Source: Epiperipatus broadwayi
Lineage: Eukaryota > Onychophora > Udeonychophora > Euonychophora > Peripatidae
Reading direction: 5' to 3'
DNA: 64,000 nucleotides
Assembly: GCA_028023455.1 (NCBI GenBank)
Contig: JAQFVV010000055.1
Coordinates: forward strand, 4,806,030-4,870,029
In this document: in pieces, positions 22,401 to 33,140 of the stretch
Layout of the letters: each line of letters opens with the position of its first letter
Position numbering within the stretch: the first letter of the stretch is position 1
Translations under genes and position numbers: made by a program
The notes under the pieces: model-generated
Databases searched by the model: none
Told to the model about the DNA's origin: nothing
What the model saw: only the letters and a program-made list of their open reading frames with translations

Positions 22401-24897
22401 ATGTGTTTACATTATTTATGTTTATAATACTAACCAAAAGAAATATATATATTATTAGCTATGTATATATGTGTGTAAAGGTGGGTTTGAATACAGTTAG
22501 ATGGTAGGAGATTGGATGTGGGCTGTGAAGCAGGATCTGAGCATCTGATCTGCTTCATTATAAACTGGGAATTTTCTTCCAGTGCAACTATTTTGAGGCA
22601 TAGGTTGGGATTTCTTTTCCAGCACATTGGGTTTGATAATGTGCTGAGAAATTTTCTACTAATGCATTGGATGTGCTCATTACTTTCTCTACTGGATTCT
22701 CATCTTTGGCTATACCCAAATGCCCCCAATCCAATTTCATGGATCATTGTTTTTTACAAGAAAATGGCTTGCACCAACATTTATTGAGTCTAAGAATCTT
22801 TCATTATCCTTTCACACACATACACCCTCCAATAATTTACCAACTTCTACACAATTGTCACTTACATATGATTTCTGTTTATTATATTTATGAAATGTTG
22901 ACTTTTTGGCAAGTTTGAGCTAAGTTACTTTATTTATTGTTATATTCCCCCCCCCTATTTAACTTTTATTTTTATTATGGGTTACTTGTTCTCCTATCTC
23001 ATAATCCAAAGATGATATATATGTCTTTTTTATTTTTCATTCCTGTTTGCTTCTAACTTTGAAACCCATAGTCCTCTTTACTTCCCTACCTGCCTTATCA
23101 GAAATACCTAATAACAAACTTCTCTATTTCCCTGCTCACATTTTCTGTTCTCTCCTTTCTATTTACATTTCATACTTATATATTTGATTACATAATTTTA
23201 TTTTATATTTTTAATATATTTATTTTGGTTATCCCTCCCTTTACATTGCTTACTGACTTCAACTTTTTATTCTTTCACATCTTAGGCATTTTTAGTTTCA
23301 AACAATATCTTTTAACTATTCTGGGCGATTTATGGCACATGGGTACCCATGTTGGATGACATGTATAATGATCACAATGTGTTTAAAAGGAAGGATTATT
23401 TGATCATCTAATACTGATACTTATATTTGATTATCATTATTAACTGTCTGCATTTGTTAACTGACTATATATCTCTATCAATGTATTTTACTATTAACAT
23501 TTCAACATTGACCTAGTGATCATACATTCAAGCAGATAGATAGAATATCATTGATAGATTAACTCTTAATGGTATCTATGATGGTTAGACAAATGCATAA
23601 CCTGATCATTTTTTCTGGTTACAGAATCCCTCCACACTGCTAGACCAATCCCAATCATCTAACGCAATTTGTTTTGAATCTCAGGCACCATCTAGCCATA
23701 TAACTTTATATAACTGGCATGTCTGGATGAAAGCAAATGAACCCAGTATTTGAATTTACCCAAGCTAGCTTCAATATTTTGAACAGGATACCCACTACAT
23801 TAATAATGAGTCCCTAGCAATATCATATAACCAAGGTGATGCAGATAAAGGAGAGAGAAAATAGACCAAGTAATATTCAATTAACATTTTTATTCCTACA
23901 CCCACACATATTTATATTTAGTATAATAAAAAAAACATAACCATACAATAATTATTAACATTTAAATAATATTTTCTAACATTAATAGTTCTTTCACTTA
24001 ATTATATCTAGACTTTCAGTAATAACTTCTATGTTCATATTTATCTAGGTTTTATTGATGGGGAGATGACATCATCTTTTTGACAGTTAGCACATTTTCT
24101 CCATTGTTCATGGTTCTTTCCATTTTTGCTGCTTCTGTCATTACCCATAGGTGGCTATTTGATCTTCAGTGATTTTCTTTTTCTTCTTGATTTTCTAGTG
24201 GCAATAGGAGAAAGTATGTGATAGAATCTTTATACTATGGGCAAGGCATTGATAGCAGGTCAGAGTGACTGATAGTACTGGAGCACAAAGCAAAGACAGA
24301 TACTCCTGAATTATTTTAGCAATGCATGTTTCTGCTTTTTGGCTTGTAACTTATTTTTTTATACATAATGGAAAACTGATATAATCAATTTTCTCTGCTT
24401 GATCTTGCTGAAGCTAGAGTGAATAGCAAAAGACCCCTTAACTATCAATCCACCACTTTTATACTTGAGTCTCTTATTGTGTACCTTAATCAAATGTTTG
24501 GCTTTTAGTTTAATTACATTCACATTATTCATGTAATCCTTCTTTTAGATTCTTATTAGCCAGGAATACTTAAGCTTAAGTGCATTTCTGCCAAAGAGAT
24601 AATTTACAAGGATTACCTTTATTAATTAATTATTATTTAGCTCTATTTTAAAATCTTTTAACATTTATTTTCTTTTTTTAATTATAACATTGATTTTTTT
24701 TTAATTATAAAAAGAAGAGAATGTGTTCTGAATCTTTATCTAAACCAATCAAAATAAGAGTCATAGATCACATGACCCTATCTCTTAAGCTTGTAAGTTA
24801 TAAAACAATAAGGATTGCCAATTCCTCTACAAGCTTTGTGTTAAATGCTTAGCCAGAGTCAGCACTTAAAATATCTCTGCCAGGAACTTCTCCCCAA

Positions 24898-24940
24898 ACC
24901 CCTGAACATGTTTTCATGCTTTGGCACTCCTCAGAGAGGT
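24898..24940 (-). ncRNA. Hammerhead ribozyme B1
   Basis: Minus-strand parts in order: stem I strand ACCUCU; core CUGAGGA; stem II GUGC, loop CAAA, GCAU; GAA; stem III AACAUGUU; cleavage residue C; stem I strand AGGGGU. All core residues are present. Stem III differs from B2 (ACCAUGGU) by two paired changes, which is covariation. Confidence 0.82.
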
Positions 24941-25320
24941 GTCAGGGTAGGTTCAGACACTGGATCTAAAAATACTAACCCAAAGCCAGCATTTAACTAA
25001 AAGTTATCTATTGAGTGGAAAATCTGAAATTTTCAGACATCTACATGTCTTCAAACCCAGCTATCCATCTCAAAAAGCTATATGGAGCTGCTAGATCTTC
25101 AGCCATACCATATAGCAGTTGTCTTAGCAATATAAAAATTACATAAGACTTATGGCAGAGACTATAAATAGTCAAAATAAGAGTCATAGATCACATGACC
25201 CTATCTCTTAACCTTGTAAGTTATAAAACAATGAGGATTGCCAATTCCTCTACAAGCTTTGTGTTAAATGCTTAGCCAGAGCCAGCACTTAAAAGATCTC
25301 TGTCAGGAACCCCTCCCCAA

Positions 25321-25363
25321 ACCCCTGACCATGGTTTCGTGCTTTGGCACTCCTCAGAGAGGT
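25321..25363 (-). ncRNA. Hammerhead ribozyme B2
   Basis: The cleanest copy. Stem I ACCUCU with AGGGGU (six pairs, one G-U); core CUGAGGA; stem II GUGC-CAAA-GCAC fully paired; GAA; stem III ACC-AU-GGU; cleavage residue C in a GUC triplet. The total of 43 nt is typical of short type I hammerheads. Stem III is a palindrome, which favours a double-hammerhead dimer over a single one. Confidence 0.85.
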
Positions 25364-25704
25364 GTCAGGGTAAGTTCAGACACTAGATCTAAAAATACCA
25401 ACCCAAATCCAGCATTTAACTAAAAGTTATCTATTGAGTGGAAAATGTGAAATTTTCAGACATGTCTTCAAACCCAGCTATCCATCTCAACCAGATTCTC
25501 TTTCCCTTTCCTTACTATTAATAAAACAAATCTATTTAAAAGCAAAATCTTGATATAATATTTTTAAATTTATTTTTAAGGTATTTTTTTCTTCATATTT
25601 TTTTTTAATTATTAAAGTATAAATAGTGCATATATATGTGAGTTTTATAACAAATATTTTGTGAGCATTACAATATATGTATAAAGATGTTGAAACCCAT
25701 AAGT

Positions 25705-25835
25705 AAGATTGATGGATGAAATAAGAAAGTTTATTGTTACGATGTGAGAAGAGAAGCTAGAGATCAGAGAAGAGCATCCTTCATCCTGCAGTGGACCACT
25801 AATGTTTGATAATGAAAGATGTACTATATTTGATT
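25705..25835 (+). pseudogene. RTE-type LINE 3' end, short fragment
   Basis: Matches the end of the LINE reverse transcriptase copies at 27.6, 29-30 and 43 kb: gatggatgaaataagaaa, gagaagagaagctagagatc, then cttcatcctgcagtgg and a TGATAATGA-like tail. It is severely truncated. Confidence 0.7.
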
Positions 25836-25888
25836 ATAGCATATAGAATTCATGATTATTAATGCATTGACTTTTATTTTATAAGCCT

Positions 25889-25950
25889 AGACACATGCAA
25901 ATATAATCAAATCAGGCAGAGACACATGCAAATATAATCAAATCAGGCAG
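25889..25950. repeat. 31-bp tandem duplication carrying ATGCAAAT
   Basis: The unit agacacatgcaaatataatc...ggcag occurs twice without change (25889-25919 and 25920-25950). Each has the POU/octamer motif ATGCAAAT. The motif may be chance in AT-rich DNA. Confidence 0.85.
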
Positions 25951-26276
25951 AGATTGAATTAATTCCATTTTATATAAATCTTATAATTTGAATTAAATAC
26001 ATAACCAATTGTGTAATTTAATATATTAAAGATCTGGAAGTTATAATATTATGAAGCAGAGCATTTAACTACCTATTAGTGGCCCATTGAAAAAACAAGA
26101 TATTAAATATGACTTATTATAGCCACTTCAAGTTTGTCAGGGCTGGTTTCCTGCTACTAAATTAAGCAATTAAGTTCTGTTAGGTTATTCTGATTTGTGA
26201 TTAGTGATGTTTCTCAAGCTCTGCACCATTGATGAAAGAGTTTCATCTGAAACTGGTCCAATAAGACTTAATATTA

Positions 26277-26818
26277 CATGATCACCATCTCTTATGGTAG
26301 AACATAGCTGCTATTAAACAGGATCCATACAGTAGTGCCAACCTGTGTCAACCAGAGTAATCAATGAATACTAGGCTTGTGCATAAAATCCCCATCTAGT
26401 GCCAAAACTCTCCATACAGTAGTGCCACTCTGTGCCAACCAGAGTAATCAATGGATGCCAGAAGGCTTGTGCATAAAATCCCCATCTAGTGCCTACTCAT
26501 CCAATATCTTCAGATTAGCTATTGAACTTAGATTGAAAATATTATTGTGTTTTTAAATTTCATTCTCATAGTTTTGTAGTTAAGTAGAGATAAAAGGTGG
26601 CTGCTGGAGGGTTGCATTAGATCCTAAGATCTATGTGCAGTGTTCTCAGATCCAAGGCTCCTCACTGATGAAGGCCACAAGCCACAAATTAGTCTGGGCA
26701 TATTGGATGAATAGGCACTAGATAGGGATTTTATGCACAAGCCTTCTGGCATCCATTGATTACTCTGGTTGGCATAGGGTGGCACTACTGTATGGAGAGT
26801 TTTGCCTATTTAATAAAT
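26277..26818 (-). mobile_element. Family A foldback element, copy A2
   Basis: Minus-oriented copy: the catgatcaccatct end is at the left and gagttttgcctatt at the right. The 10-mer CTTAATATTA flanks it (26267-26276, 26819-26828). The left arm contains a direct repeat of the catacagtagtgcc...gtgcataaaatccccatctagtgcc segment (about 26325-26400 and 26413-26492). The right arm has the hammerhead position at about 26644-26708, but the GAA is CAA there, so the ribozyme is dead. Confidence 0.8.
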
Positions 26819-26989
26819 CTTAATATTATCTGTTTACAACTCAGAAATTGGTTGTTATATGCAATATTGAATTTTATTTGCATATTGCAGAAAATAGTTA
26901 ATATTCCGATCAAGACCAGACCGATCAATTTTGTCATCTGAGATAAGCTTTAAAAACCGCAGCTTTTAAAATTATTTAGAAAGGTTTTG

Positions 26990-27130
26990 AGATGTATATA
27001 TAGCACATTCACCTAGCAAGCCTATGATTTGGGTTTTAAATCCTGGCCAAATGAAATTCATTTTAAAAGGTTTAGAGAATTCCACTCCATTAACTCATAT
27101 CCAACTTCAGGCCCATAGCAAACTATATTT
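26990..27130 (+). repeat. tRNA-like SINE fragment
   Basis: A B-box-like gggttttaaatcctgg lies near 27031-27046, preceded by tatatagcacattcacct. The spacing suits a tRNA-derived SINE head. There is only one copy of this type, so the call is weak. Bases 27130-27590 hold nothing recognised. Confidence 0.35.
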
Positions 27131-27591
27131 TTTCTTTGTGCAAGAGGTTGAGTTCTTTCATAATCACAAACATATATTATAATGGTAAAAAAATGTGCAA
27201 AATAAGATAGCTAATATTAAAGAGATAGCTATCAAATATCCAGATATTCACATGCTCAGAATAAGTATGCAATAGAATGGTGTGTGGATTAAATTAAAAC
27301 AAATAAGCAGAGTACATTCATTTAACTAATTCACCAATGTGCAATGAATATGCAAAGATTGCAGTATTCTCTAATAAATATTAAGTATACCAACATTATT
27401 TATTTGAAACTATCCAACATTCCCTGTAGATCATCCATTATGTTTGTGAAGTTTAAACCGACTCCTGGTAATAATAAGGTACCATTTAGATGCAAACTGC
27501 TATTATCCTGAATGCATAACTTTAAATAAAGCAAAAGACTCTGGAGACATTTAAGCAATATGTATGCGTACAAAATAAATGGATTAAAATA

Positions 27592-27840
27592 GATATGTGG
27601 AGTTTGCTGGACTCATTGCTAGAAGGGATGATAATAGATGGTCAGTTGAAATCTTAAGTCAGAGAATGTAAAAGATCTACAAAGAGACCACAAGTGAGAT
27701 GGATGGATGAAATAAGAAAATGTGCTGGAGCGATATAGAGAAAAGAGGCTACAGATTGGAGAAGATGGATTGAATTTGGAGAGACCCTCATCCTGCAGTA
27801 GATCGATAATGGTTGATAGTGATTATGATGATGAGGTAAA
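27592..27840 (+). pseudogene. RTE-type LINE reverse transcriptase, C-terminal fragment
   Basis: In the plus strand it parallels the 29-kb copies: gatgataatagatggtcagtt, then agagaccacaagtgagatgg, gatgaaataagaaaatgtgc, and catcctgcagtagatcgata, ending in TGATGATGAGG. The encoded WMDEIRK and following Arg-rich segment is the reverse-transcriptase C terminus. Frameshifts are present. Confidence 0.75.
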
Positions 27841-27925
27841 AGTTCATCTTAGTTATATAAAAAAATTAATGAATAAATAAAATCATTAAAAATAAATTAA
27901 TAAATAAGTTTATTATTTATCATAT

Positions 27926-27972
27926 ATATATATATGAGGTTTCATATATATATATATATGAGGTTTCATATA
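27926..27972. repeat. Tandem (TA)n plus GAGGTTTC repeat
   Basis: catatatatatatatgaggttt occurs twice in succession, then once more in a shortened form. It is simple-sequence DNA. The following stretch to 28230 includes ttgccttgacaacagttt, also seen in inverse at 34920-34942. Confidence 0.7.
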
Positions 27973-28311
27973 CATATGATGTTGCCTTGACAACAGTTTG
28001 ATATTGCTGATTGTTATTGACGTTGGGATTGTCTAGGTATTGACTGGTTTTTAACGATAAGTAAACGAATATACCATGCGCTAATTTGGAAAATATCTAA
28101 TAGCTAATATTTAAATAGATACTTAGTACTTATTAAACGTGTGTGTGTGAAAAAGCAGTTCAATGACAACATAAATATTAGTAATTTTAGAATGGTCAGC
28201 TTTTAATTTCAATATGCAAACCCGTACATGTGTTAAGTACTAGATACATTATGTATCAAATAGCTGAAATACACAGGCCTATATATACCTGTGTCTATAT
28301 ATGTAATAGAC

Positions 28312-28615
28312 AGGGTATGAGCACAGACTTTCACATGACCTACCACTCTCCATACTATCTCATAACACTGATACACCTGAACACACATGTTGAAAAGATA
28401 AATAATCACCAATATGTTGAAAAGATAAATAATCACCAATATCCGTATTTCATGCTAAACCAGCAATCATCAGTTGGTCCAGATTACCATCTCTACACAT
28501 ATTTGCTACAAGTGCTCAGATATATATTAAGATAGTAAATCCTCCTACTTTAATAGACAGGCTTCAATCTACTCCACACTCCAACTCTTCAACCGTCCAT
28601 CCAATTGATACATGT
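28312..28615 (-). mobile_element. SINE family S, copy S1 (with hammerhead)
   Basis: A near full-length minus-strand copy of a roughly 300-bp SINE: the tRNA-like 3' half (gagcacagactttcacatga, catactatctcataacactg) is at the left, the hammerhead in the middle, and cagattaccatctc...aactcttcaaccgtcc at the right. A 27-bp internal direct repeat (tgttgaaaagataaataatc...) is at 28389-28440. In better copies the B box reads GAGTTCGAATCCC. Confidence 0.75.
28435..28478 (-). ncRNA. Hammerhead ribozyme-like motif in S1
   Basis: Stem I ACCAA with UUGGU; core CUGAUGA; stem II UUGCUGGUUUAGCAU with a U-U mismatch at its base; GAA; stem III AU-ACGG-AU; cleavage residue A. The core is complete, but the mismatch next to it probably lowers activity. 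Confidence 0.6.
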
Positions 28616-29099
28616 ATTTAAAGATTAAACCTTACAATCTAATTCTGTAATATTTAAATATATATTCATGCTATAATAATTTATATATTTAATTGATCTA
28701 CCTAAGATTTTATTTACTCACGCAATTTAATTTAACATAGCAGTTAATTTTAATAGATTTAAAACAATTGACTAATCAATTGTTTAAATTTACAAATTTT
28801 AAAGATTAAAAAAACAAACAATGTAGAAAACCTAATCCTCTGTAATCTATACTTGTCATGAAACAATACTTCACTAAAATATCCTTTGGCAATAAATAAT
28901 CTTGATAGTAAGTCAAAAATACTTTAATAACATTGCCTTTGTTTAAAGTCATTAACATTATGAAGTAACTTCTCTCTACTCTGCTTTTTTCCGCAAAATT
29001 TACTGCTTTTTTTTAAGTGAGACAAATTTATTTTCTTTCAAAAATTCCTTCACATTAGATTTGCTTTTACGATTAAAAAGTTTGAAATTCTGGACATCA

Positions 29100-29660
29100 T
29101 CATCATCATCTTCAACCATTATCAATCCACTGCAGGATGAAGCTCTCTCCAAATTTAATCTATTTTCTCCGATCTTTAGCTTCTCTTCTCCACACCATTT
29201 CTGCACACTTTCTTATTTCATCCATCCATCTCACATGTGATCTCTTTCGGGGTCTTTTACAATCTCTTGGAATCCAGTTTAAAATTTCAATTGTCCATCT
29301 ATTATCATCTCTTCTAGCAATATATCCAGCCCAACTCCACTTCAATCTTTTAATTTTTTCAATGAGGTCAGTAACACCTGTTTGTTCTCTTACCCATACA
29401 TTGCATTTTCGATCTCTTCTTGTTACTCCCAGCATGCATATCTTCATACTTCTTTAAGTGGTCTGAAGTCTCTGTATTTCTCTTCTATTAAGTGTCCAAG
29501 TCTCAGATCCATAAGTAAGAACTGGCAAAACACATTTATTAAAAACATTCCTTTTCAAACACATAGGCATATTTCCTTTTAGTATCAAGTTATTTCTACC
29601 AAAAGCACTCCAACCAAGTTTAATTCTATGATTAATTTCCTCCATTATGGTTCCATCTGT
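29100..29660 (-). pseudogene. RTE-type LINE reverse transcriptase, C-terminal part (L1)
   Basis: One reading frame runs from 29645 to 29160, broken only by TAA at 29454-29456, where the 43-kb copy has a sense codon. Recognisable segments are FGRNNLILKGNMP, VLPVLTYGSETWTL, LGVTRRDR, then WSWAGYIARRDDNRW and RWMDEIRK. These match the C-terminal domain of RTE/BovB-like reverse transcriptases in order. Beyond it comes a (ATG)n-like tail (catcatcatcatcatctt at 29095-29113), also typical of that clade. It is 5' truncated; the FADD box is absent. Confidence 0.85.
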
Positions 29661-29899
29661 ATTAATACCCTATATTTATAGCTAGTACTATGCTTTTTTT
29701 ATAATGACAATTGGTTTTCTTCCTATATGGGTATAACTTTTTTTGTTCAATATGTTCATATATATATGGACCTATTTCATAAATGATTCATTTAACTGAC
29801 TAGTCAATGAGGACTACAATATGGTCAACTATGTTCCAATTCCATGAACATAGCAATGATCAACAAACTCTTTTTACCTGACAATTTCTTGGGTTAAAC

Positions 29900-30385
29900 T
29901 GCCTCAGATTTTAAATACAGAATTAAACTTGGTTGTAGTGCTTTTAGAAATAACTTAATATTGAAAGGGAATATGCCTATGTGTTTGAAAAGGTACTTCT
30001 GGATCTGAGAAGAGCAATACAGAGACTTCAGACCATTTAAAGAAGTAGGGAGAGATGCATGTAAGGAGTAACAAGAAAAGATCGAAAACACAAATATGGG
30101 TAAGAGAACAAACTGGTATTATTGGCATCATCGAAAGAATTAAAAGACTGGAGTTGGGCTGGACATATTGCTAGAAGAGATGATAATAGATGAACAATTG
30201 AAATCTTAAACTGGATTCCAACAAATTGTAAAAGACCCAGAAAGAGACCACATGCGAGATGGATAAATGAAATAAGAAAATGTGCAGGAGTGATGTGGAG
30301 AAGAGAGCTTAGAGATCAGAGAAGATAGCTTGAACTTGGAGATATCTTCATCCTGCAATGAATTGATAATGGTTGACAATGATAA
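29900..30385 (+). pseudogene. RTE-type LINE fragment in opposite orientation (L2)
   Basis: A plus-strand copy of the same LINE segment as 29100-29660, facing it tail-outward, with about 240 bp between. An internal deletion joins tgtttgaaaag directly to the ggatctgag region. Stops are numerous. It ends with ggttgacaatgataatgatg. Confidence 0.8.
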
Positions 30386-30629
30386 TGATGACATTGATAA
30401 GGTTTGTCTTTACAGATAATTAATGGTACTGTATATTAATCCGGATGGCAAAATTTTAGTCTTTATTAAAATCATAATGATCTATGATTGCTAAATATTT
30501 GGTACGACATTTTATATAATTAAGTAAATAAATTTAACTTTCAAAGGTAAGTGGTTGAAAATGTCTAGAGTATTTTTATATCTACTATACATTTGAAATA
30601 CATATATTGGAGATCATTTATATTTTTCG

Positions 30630-30745
30630 CATGTATGTAATCAGTGTATCAGTTGTATAGGATAGAGTGGATAGCTATAAGGAGCTTGAAAATCTGAGTT
30701 CAAATCCTTTCTAATTAGATTAAGTTCAATATAGACAATATACAT
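30630..30745 (+). mobile_element. SINE family S, 3' half (S2)
   Basis: Matches the tRNA-like part of S3: gcatgtatgtaatcagtgta, ggatagctataaggagcttg, then the B-box-like ctgagttcaaatcc and the tail attagattaagttcaatata. No hammerhead; it is 5' truncated. Confidence 0.7.
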
Positions 30746-30756
30746 GTATTTAAATA

Positions 30757-30895
30757 ATTTACCTGCACTTTACTTCAATTAATGTAGGCTATGAATATGG
30801 AGACTTAAGTTCTCCGAAAGTGCTTAGCCATATAACTTTTAATAATACTTTGCAAGCTCCACTTTCTTGCGTAAAGTGCAGGTAAATTACTTACT
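30757..30895. repeat. Small foldback element
   Basis: Arms aatttacctgcactttac (about 30757-30774) and gtaaagtgcaggtaaatt (about 30876-30893) are exact inverses, and about 100 bp lies between. No coding content. Confidence 0.8.
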
Positions 30896-31124
30896 ACTCA
30901 AAGGTGAAGTATAAAACTAGTATTTTATGTATTTAAATATTACATATTCAGCCTGTATTTTGCCCATCCCTCTTCTGTGTATTTAAATGGACATTTTAAG
31001 GTCCTCTGTGTGAGGGGTCAGAGTTACTTAAAGTTAACATGGATATGACAGTAATATTGGTACCAAAAAGGGCTTTGAGCATTCTCTAATGGGTGGCTGA
31101 AGAATTGGAAGGTCAAGAGGATTG

Positions 31125-31392
31125 GCGTTTGTCCATTAAAGTTGGAAGATTTGCTATCTTAATATAAACTGAGCACTGATTATATATGTATGGGGAAGAT
31201 TATGATCTGAACCAACTGATGAGTGCTAGTTCAGCATGAAATATGTATATTGATCATTTTCGCATGTACGTGGTCATGTGTGTCAGTTGTGTAGAATGGA
31301 GTGGATAGCTGTAGGGAGCTTGAAAGTCTAAGTTAAAATCCTTTCTAATTATATTATGTTCAGTGTAGGCTTATATATTCTTTATTAACTCT
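31125..31392 (+). mobile_element. SINE family S, copy S3 (with hammerhead)
   Basis: A long plus-strand copy: gtccattaaagttggaagat, cttaatataaactgagcact, the hammerhead, catgtacgtggtcatgtgtg, and the tRNA-like tail with taagttaaaatccttt where the B box has decayed. The tail attatgttcagtgtaggc matches S2. Confidence 0.75.
31211..31254 (+). ncRNA. Hammerhead ribozyme in S3
   Basis: Stem I ACCAA with UUGAU (one mismatch); core CUGAUGA; stem II GUGCU...AGCAU; GAA; stem III AUAUGUAU; cleavage residue A. All conserved core positions are present. Confidence 0.68.
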
Positions 31393-31399
31393 CAGAAAA

Positions 31400-32690
31400 C
31401 AATTACATTCTTCCCCTTTAAAACAATGCAAATAATTCAATTTAAGGATGTTTTTCCCTTCACAAATTAAAACATTACGTTTTTGGATTAGGGGCCAAAA
31501 CAATATTTTTAATTAAAATCTATTCTTTAATTCCCATTTTTTAATATATAATAATAGTAATTAATTTTCATTATATTATTTATATGATTTAAACTAACTT
31601 TAATTAATATTATATTAGAACCACACTAAATAATTCATTTCATTTAGGAGATTTTTCTATATTTAAAATACTTATTTAAAACAAAAATAATTATTTACTG
31701 CTATAATTCTAAATTTTAAAAATCATTTTTGCTTTTATGATTACTTTTTTATAAGTAGAAATTTGTGGGGGTTTCTTTTTCACTTTAATTAAAACACAAA
31801 CACTATCAGTGCATAAGATGTGAATGTTGGACTATTTCCATCATTTATGAGTGAATGTTGAATGTATAGAAACTTGTTAGTAATAACAGACAATTAGACA
31901 ATACAGGTTAGTAATTACACAATGTCTTGAGCCTATTATCCACTCTTCTTCATGTGTTGCTGCAATAATTGGTTAAAATAGATGCTTAATATGTGAAAAA
32001 GACACAAAACCATATGCCGAAAAGGACTTTATGTATAATTATTATTAATATTTATATAGCTGTTGTATATGATATTTTTATTATTTATTATAATTTATAT
32101 GAAAAGAACACCACAATGGATTTCATCAATATTCATTTTGATAATATCATATCTTCGGAATTCAAAACAAAAATTTGTTATAAAACATTTTCAATGAAAA
32201 TCTATTAAAGCTGTGAATTGCAGATAAGTCCTTTTCTCTATGATTAATAATAGAAAAAATATTTTACATAAATTACAAGTAATAATTAAGAGCTTTTCAA
32301 GAAGATACAACATTCTCCAAATTAAACTATAAATAGATATACTATGGCATCAATTAAAAGGTTTTCATGAAGAAAGTTTGATAAATCAAATCAAAACTAA
32401 AAACAAATACGTCATCATTTTCAACCATTAGTTCATTAACAATATATAATCTAATTTATATTATATATCATTTAAAAAAATCAGTAAGTATTTCACCATT
32501 TCCTTTCCGAATCTGACTCTATGGCTCATTCCGCTATATTTAAAAAACATTCACTTAACACAATTTTCTTTTCAAATCTTGGTTTATTTTAGGAATTCTT
32601 TTTTAATGTCAGTTTCCTTTAATGTTTTGACTACATATCCCAGTCATTGTCTAGGATTATTCCTATAAAATATATATAAACAAATACATA
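31400..32690. other. AT-rich stretch with no gene
   Basis: Very AT-rich, with a fragment of the 13.3-kb foldback arm at 31830-31868. Short open frames have no recognisable domain and no splice context. Confidence 0.5.
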
Positions 32691-32697
32691 TTTATCA

Positions 32698-32865
32698 ATC
32701 AAAACTCAATTGAAATAAACAACTAACATTAAATAATTATTTTATTCTAACCTGTTTTCGTTCAATATTAGAACCCTTTATATCATGAAAAGGTCCTAAT
32801 ATTGGACAAAAGCTGGTTAGAATAAAATATTACTTGTTTATTTCAAGTGAGTTGAATTGATTATT
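32698..32865. repeat. Foldback element with long arms
   Basis: Arms 32698-32784 and about 32795-32865: tattttattctaacctgttt against its complement, gttcaatattagaaccc against aggtcctaatattggac, and caattgaaataaac against gtttatttcaagtg. The loop is only about 10 bp. No coding content. Confidence 0.85.
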
Positions 32866-33019
32866 AATAGTATGGACAAATTAAGTTTGATATTTAATAT
32901 ATTTGACCATTGTTAAAGACATGTTTACAAAGAGGATTGCCAATTCCTCTACAAGCTTTATGATAAATGCTTAGCCAGAGCCAGCACTTAAAATATCTCT
33001 GTCAGGAACCCCTCCCCAA

Positions 33020-33062
33020 ACCCCTGACCATGGTTTCGTGCTTTGGCACTCCTCAGAGAGGT
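33020..33062 (-). ncRNA. Hammerhead ribozyme B3-left
   Basis: Identical to B2 in all stems: ACCUCU/AGGGGU, core CUGAGGA, GUGC-CAAA-GCAC, stem III ACCAUGGU, GUC cleavage triplet. Confidence 0.84.
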
Positions 33063-33097
33063 GTCAGGGTAGGTTCAGACACTAGATCTACCCTGAC

Positions 33098-33140
33098 ACC
33101 TCTCTGAGGAATGCTAAAGCATGAAACCATGGTCAGGGGT
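33098..33140 (+). ncRNA. Hammerhead ribozyme B3-right
   Basis: Stem I ACCUCU/AGGGGU; core CUGAGGA; stem II AUGC-UAAA-GCAU; stem III ACCAUGGU; cleavage residue C. Stem II differs from B3-left at its outer pair (A-U for G-C), a compensated change. The two ribozymes of B3 face outward on opposite strands. Confidence 0.84.

Larger units (their letters stand above)
24748..25486 (-). mobile_element. Family B tandem dimer (B1-B2), retrozyme-like
   Basis: Two direct copies of one repeat: unit 1 starts at 24748 (tcaaaataagagtcatagat) and unit 2 at about 25168, with unit 2 shorter at its far end. Each carries one hammerhead on the minus strand, 423 bp apart. The uninterrupted repeat at 15950 shows the empty target ctaaaccagattctc, and AACCA appears on both sides of the insertion. 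There is no protein frame. Tandem units, each with a type I hammerhead, are the structure of retrozymes and hammerhead satellites. Cleavage in both units would release one 423-nt RNA. Confidence 0.8.
23360..25660. repeat. 1.6-kb dispersed repeat, copy 2 (interrupted)
   Basis: Homologous to 14540-16105 in the same orientation. It is split between ...atctaaacca at 24747 and ccagattctc at about 25489 by the family B dimer. Bases 22760-23360 between this and the earlier repeats are pyrimidine-rich and empty. Confidence 0.75.

Noticed and set aside
26224-26262. Hammerhead-like string TTGATGA...GAAACTGGTCC next to A2
   Set aside because: The first core base is U in place of C, and neither stem I nor stem II forms.
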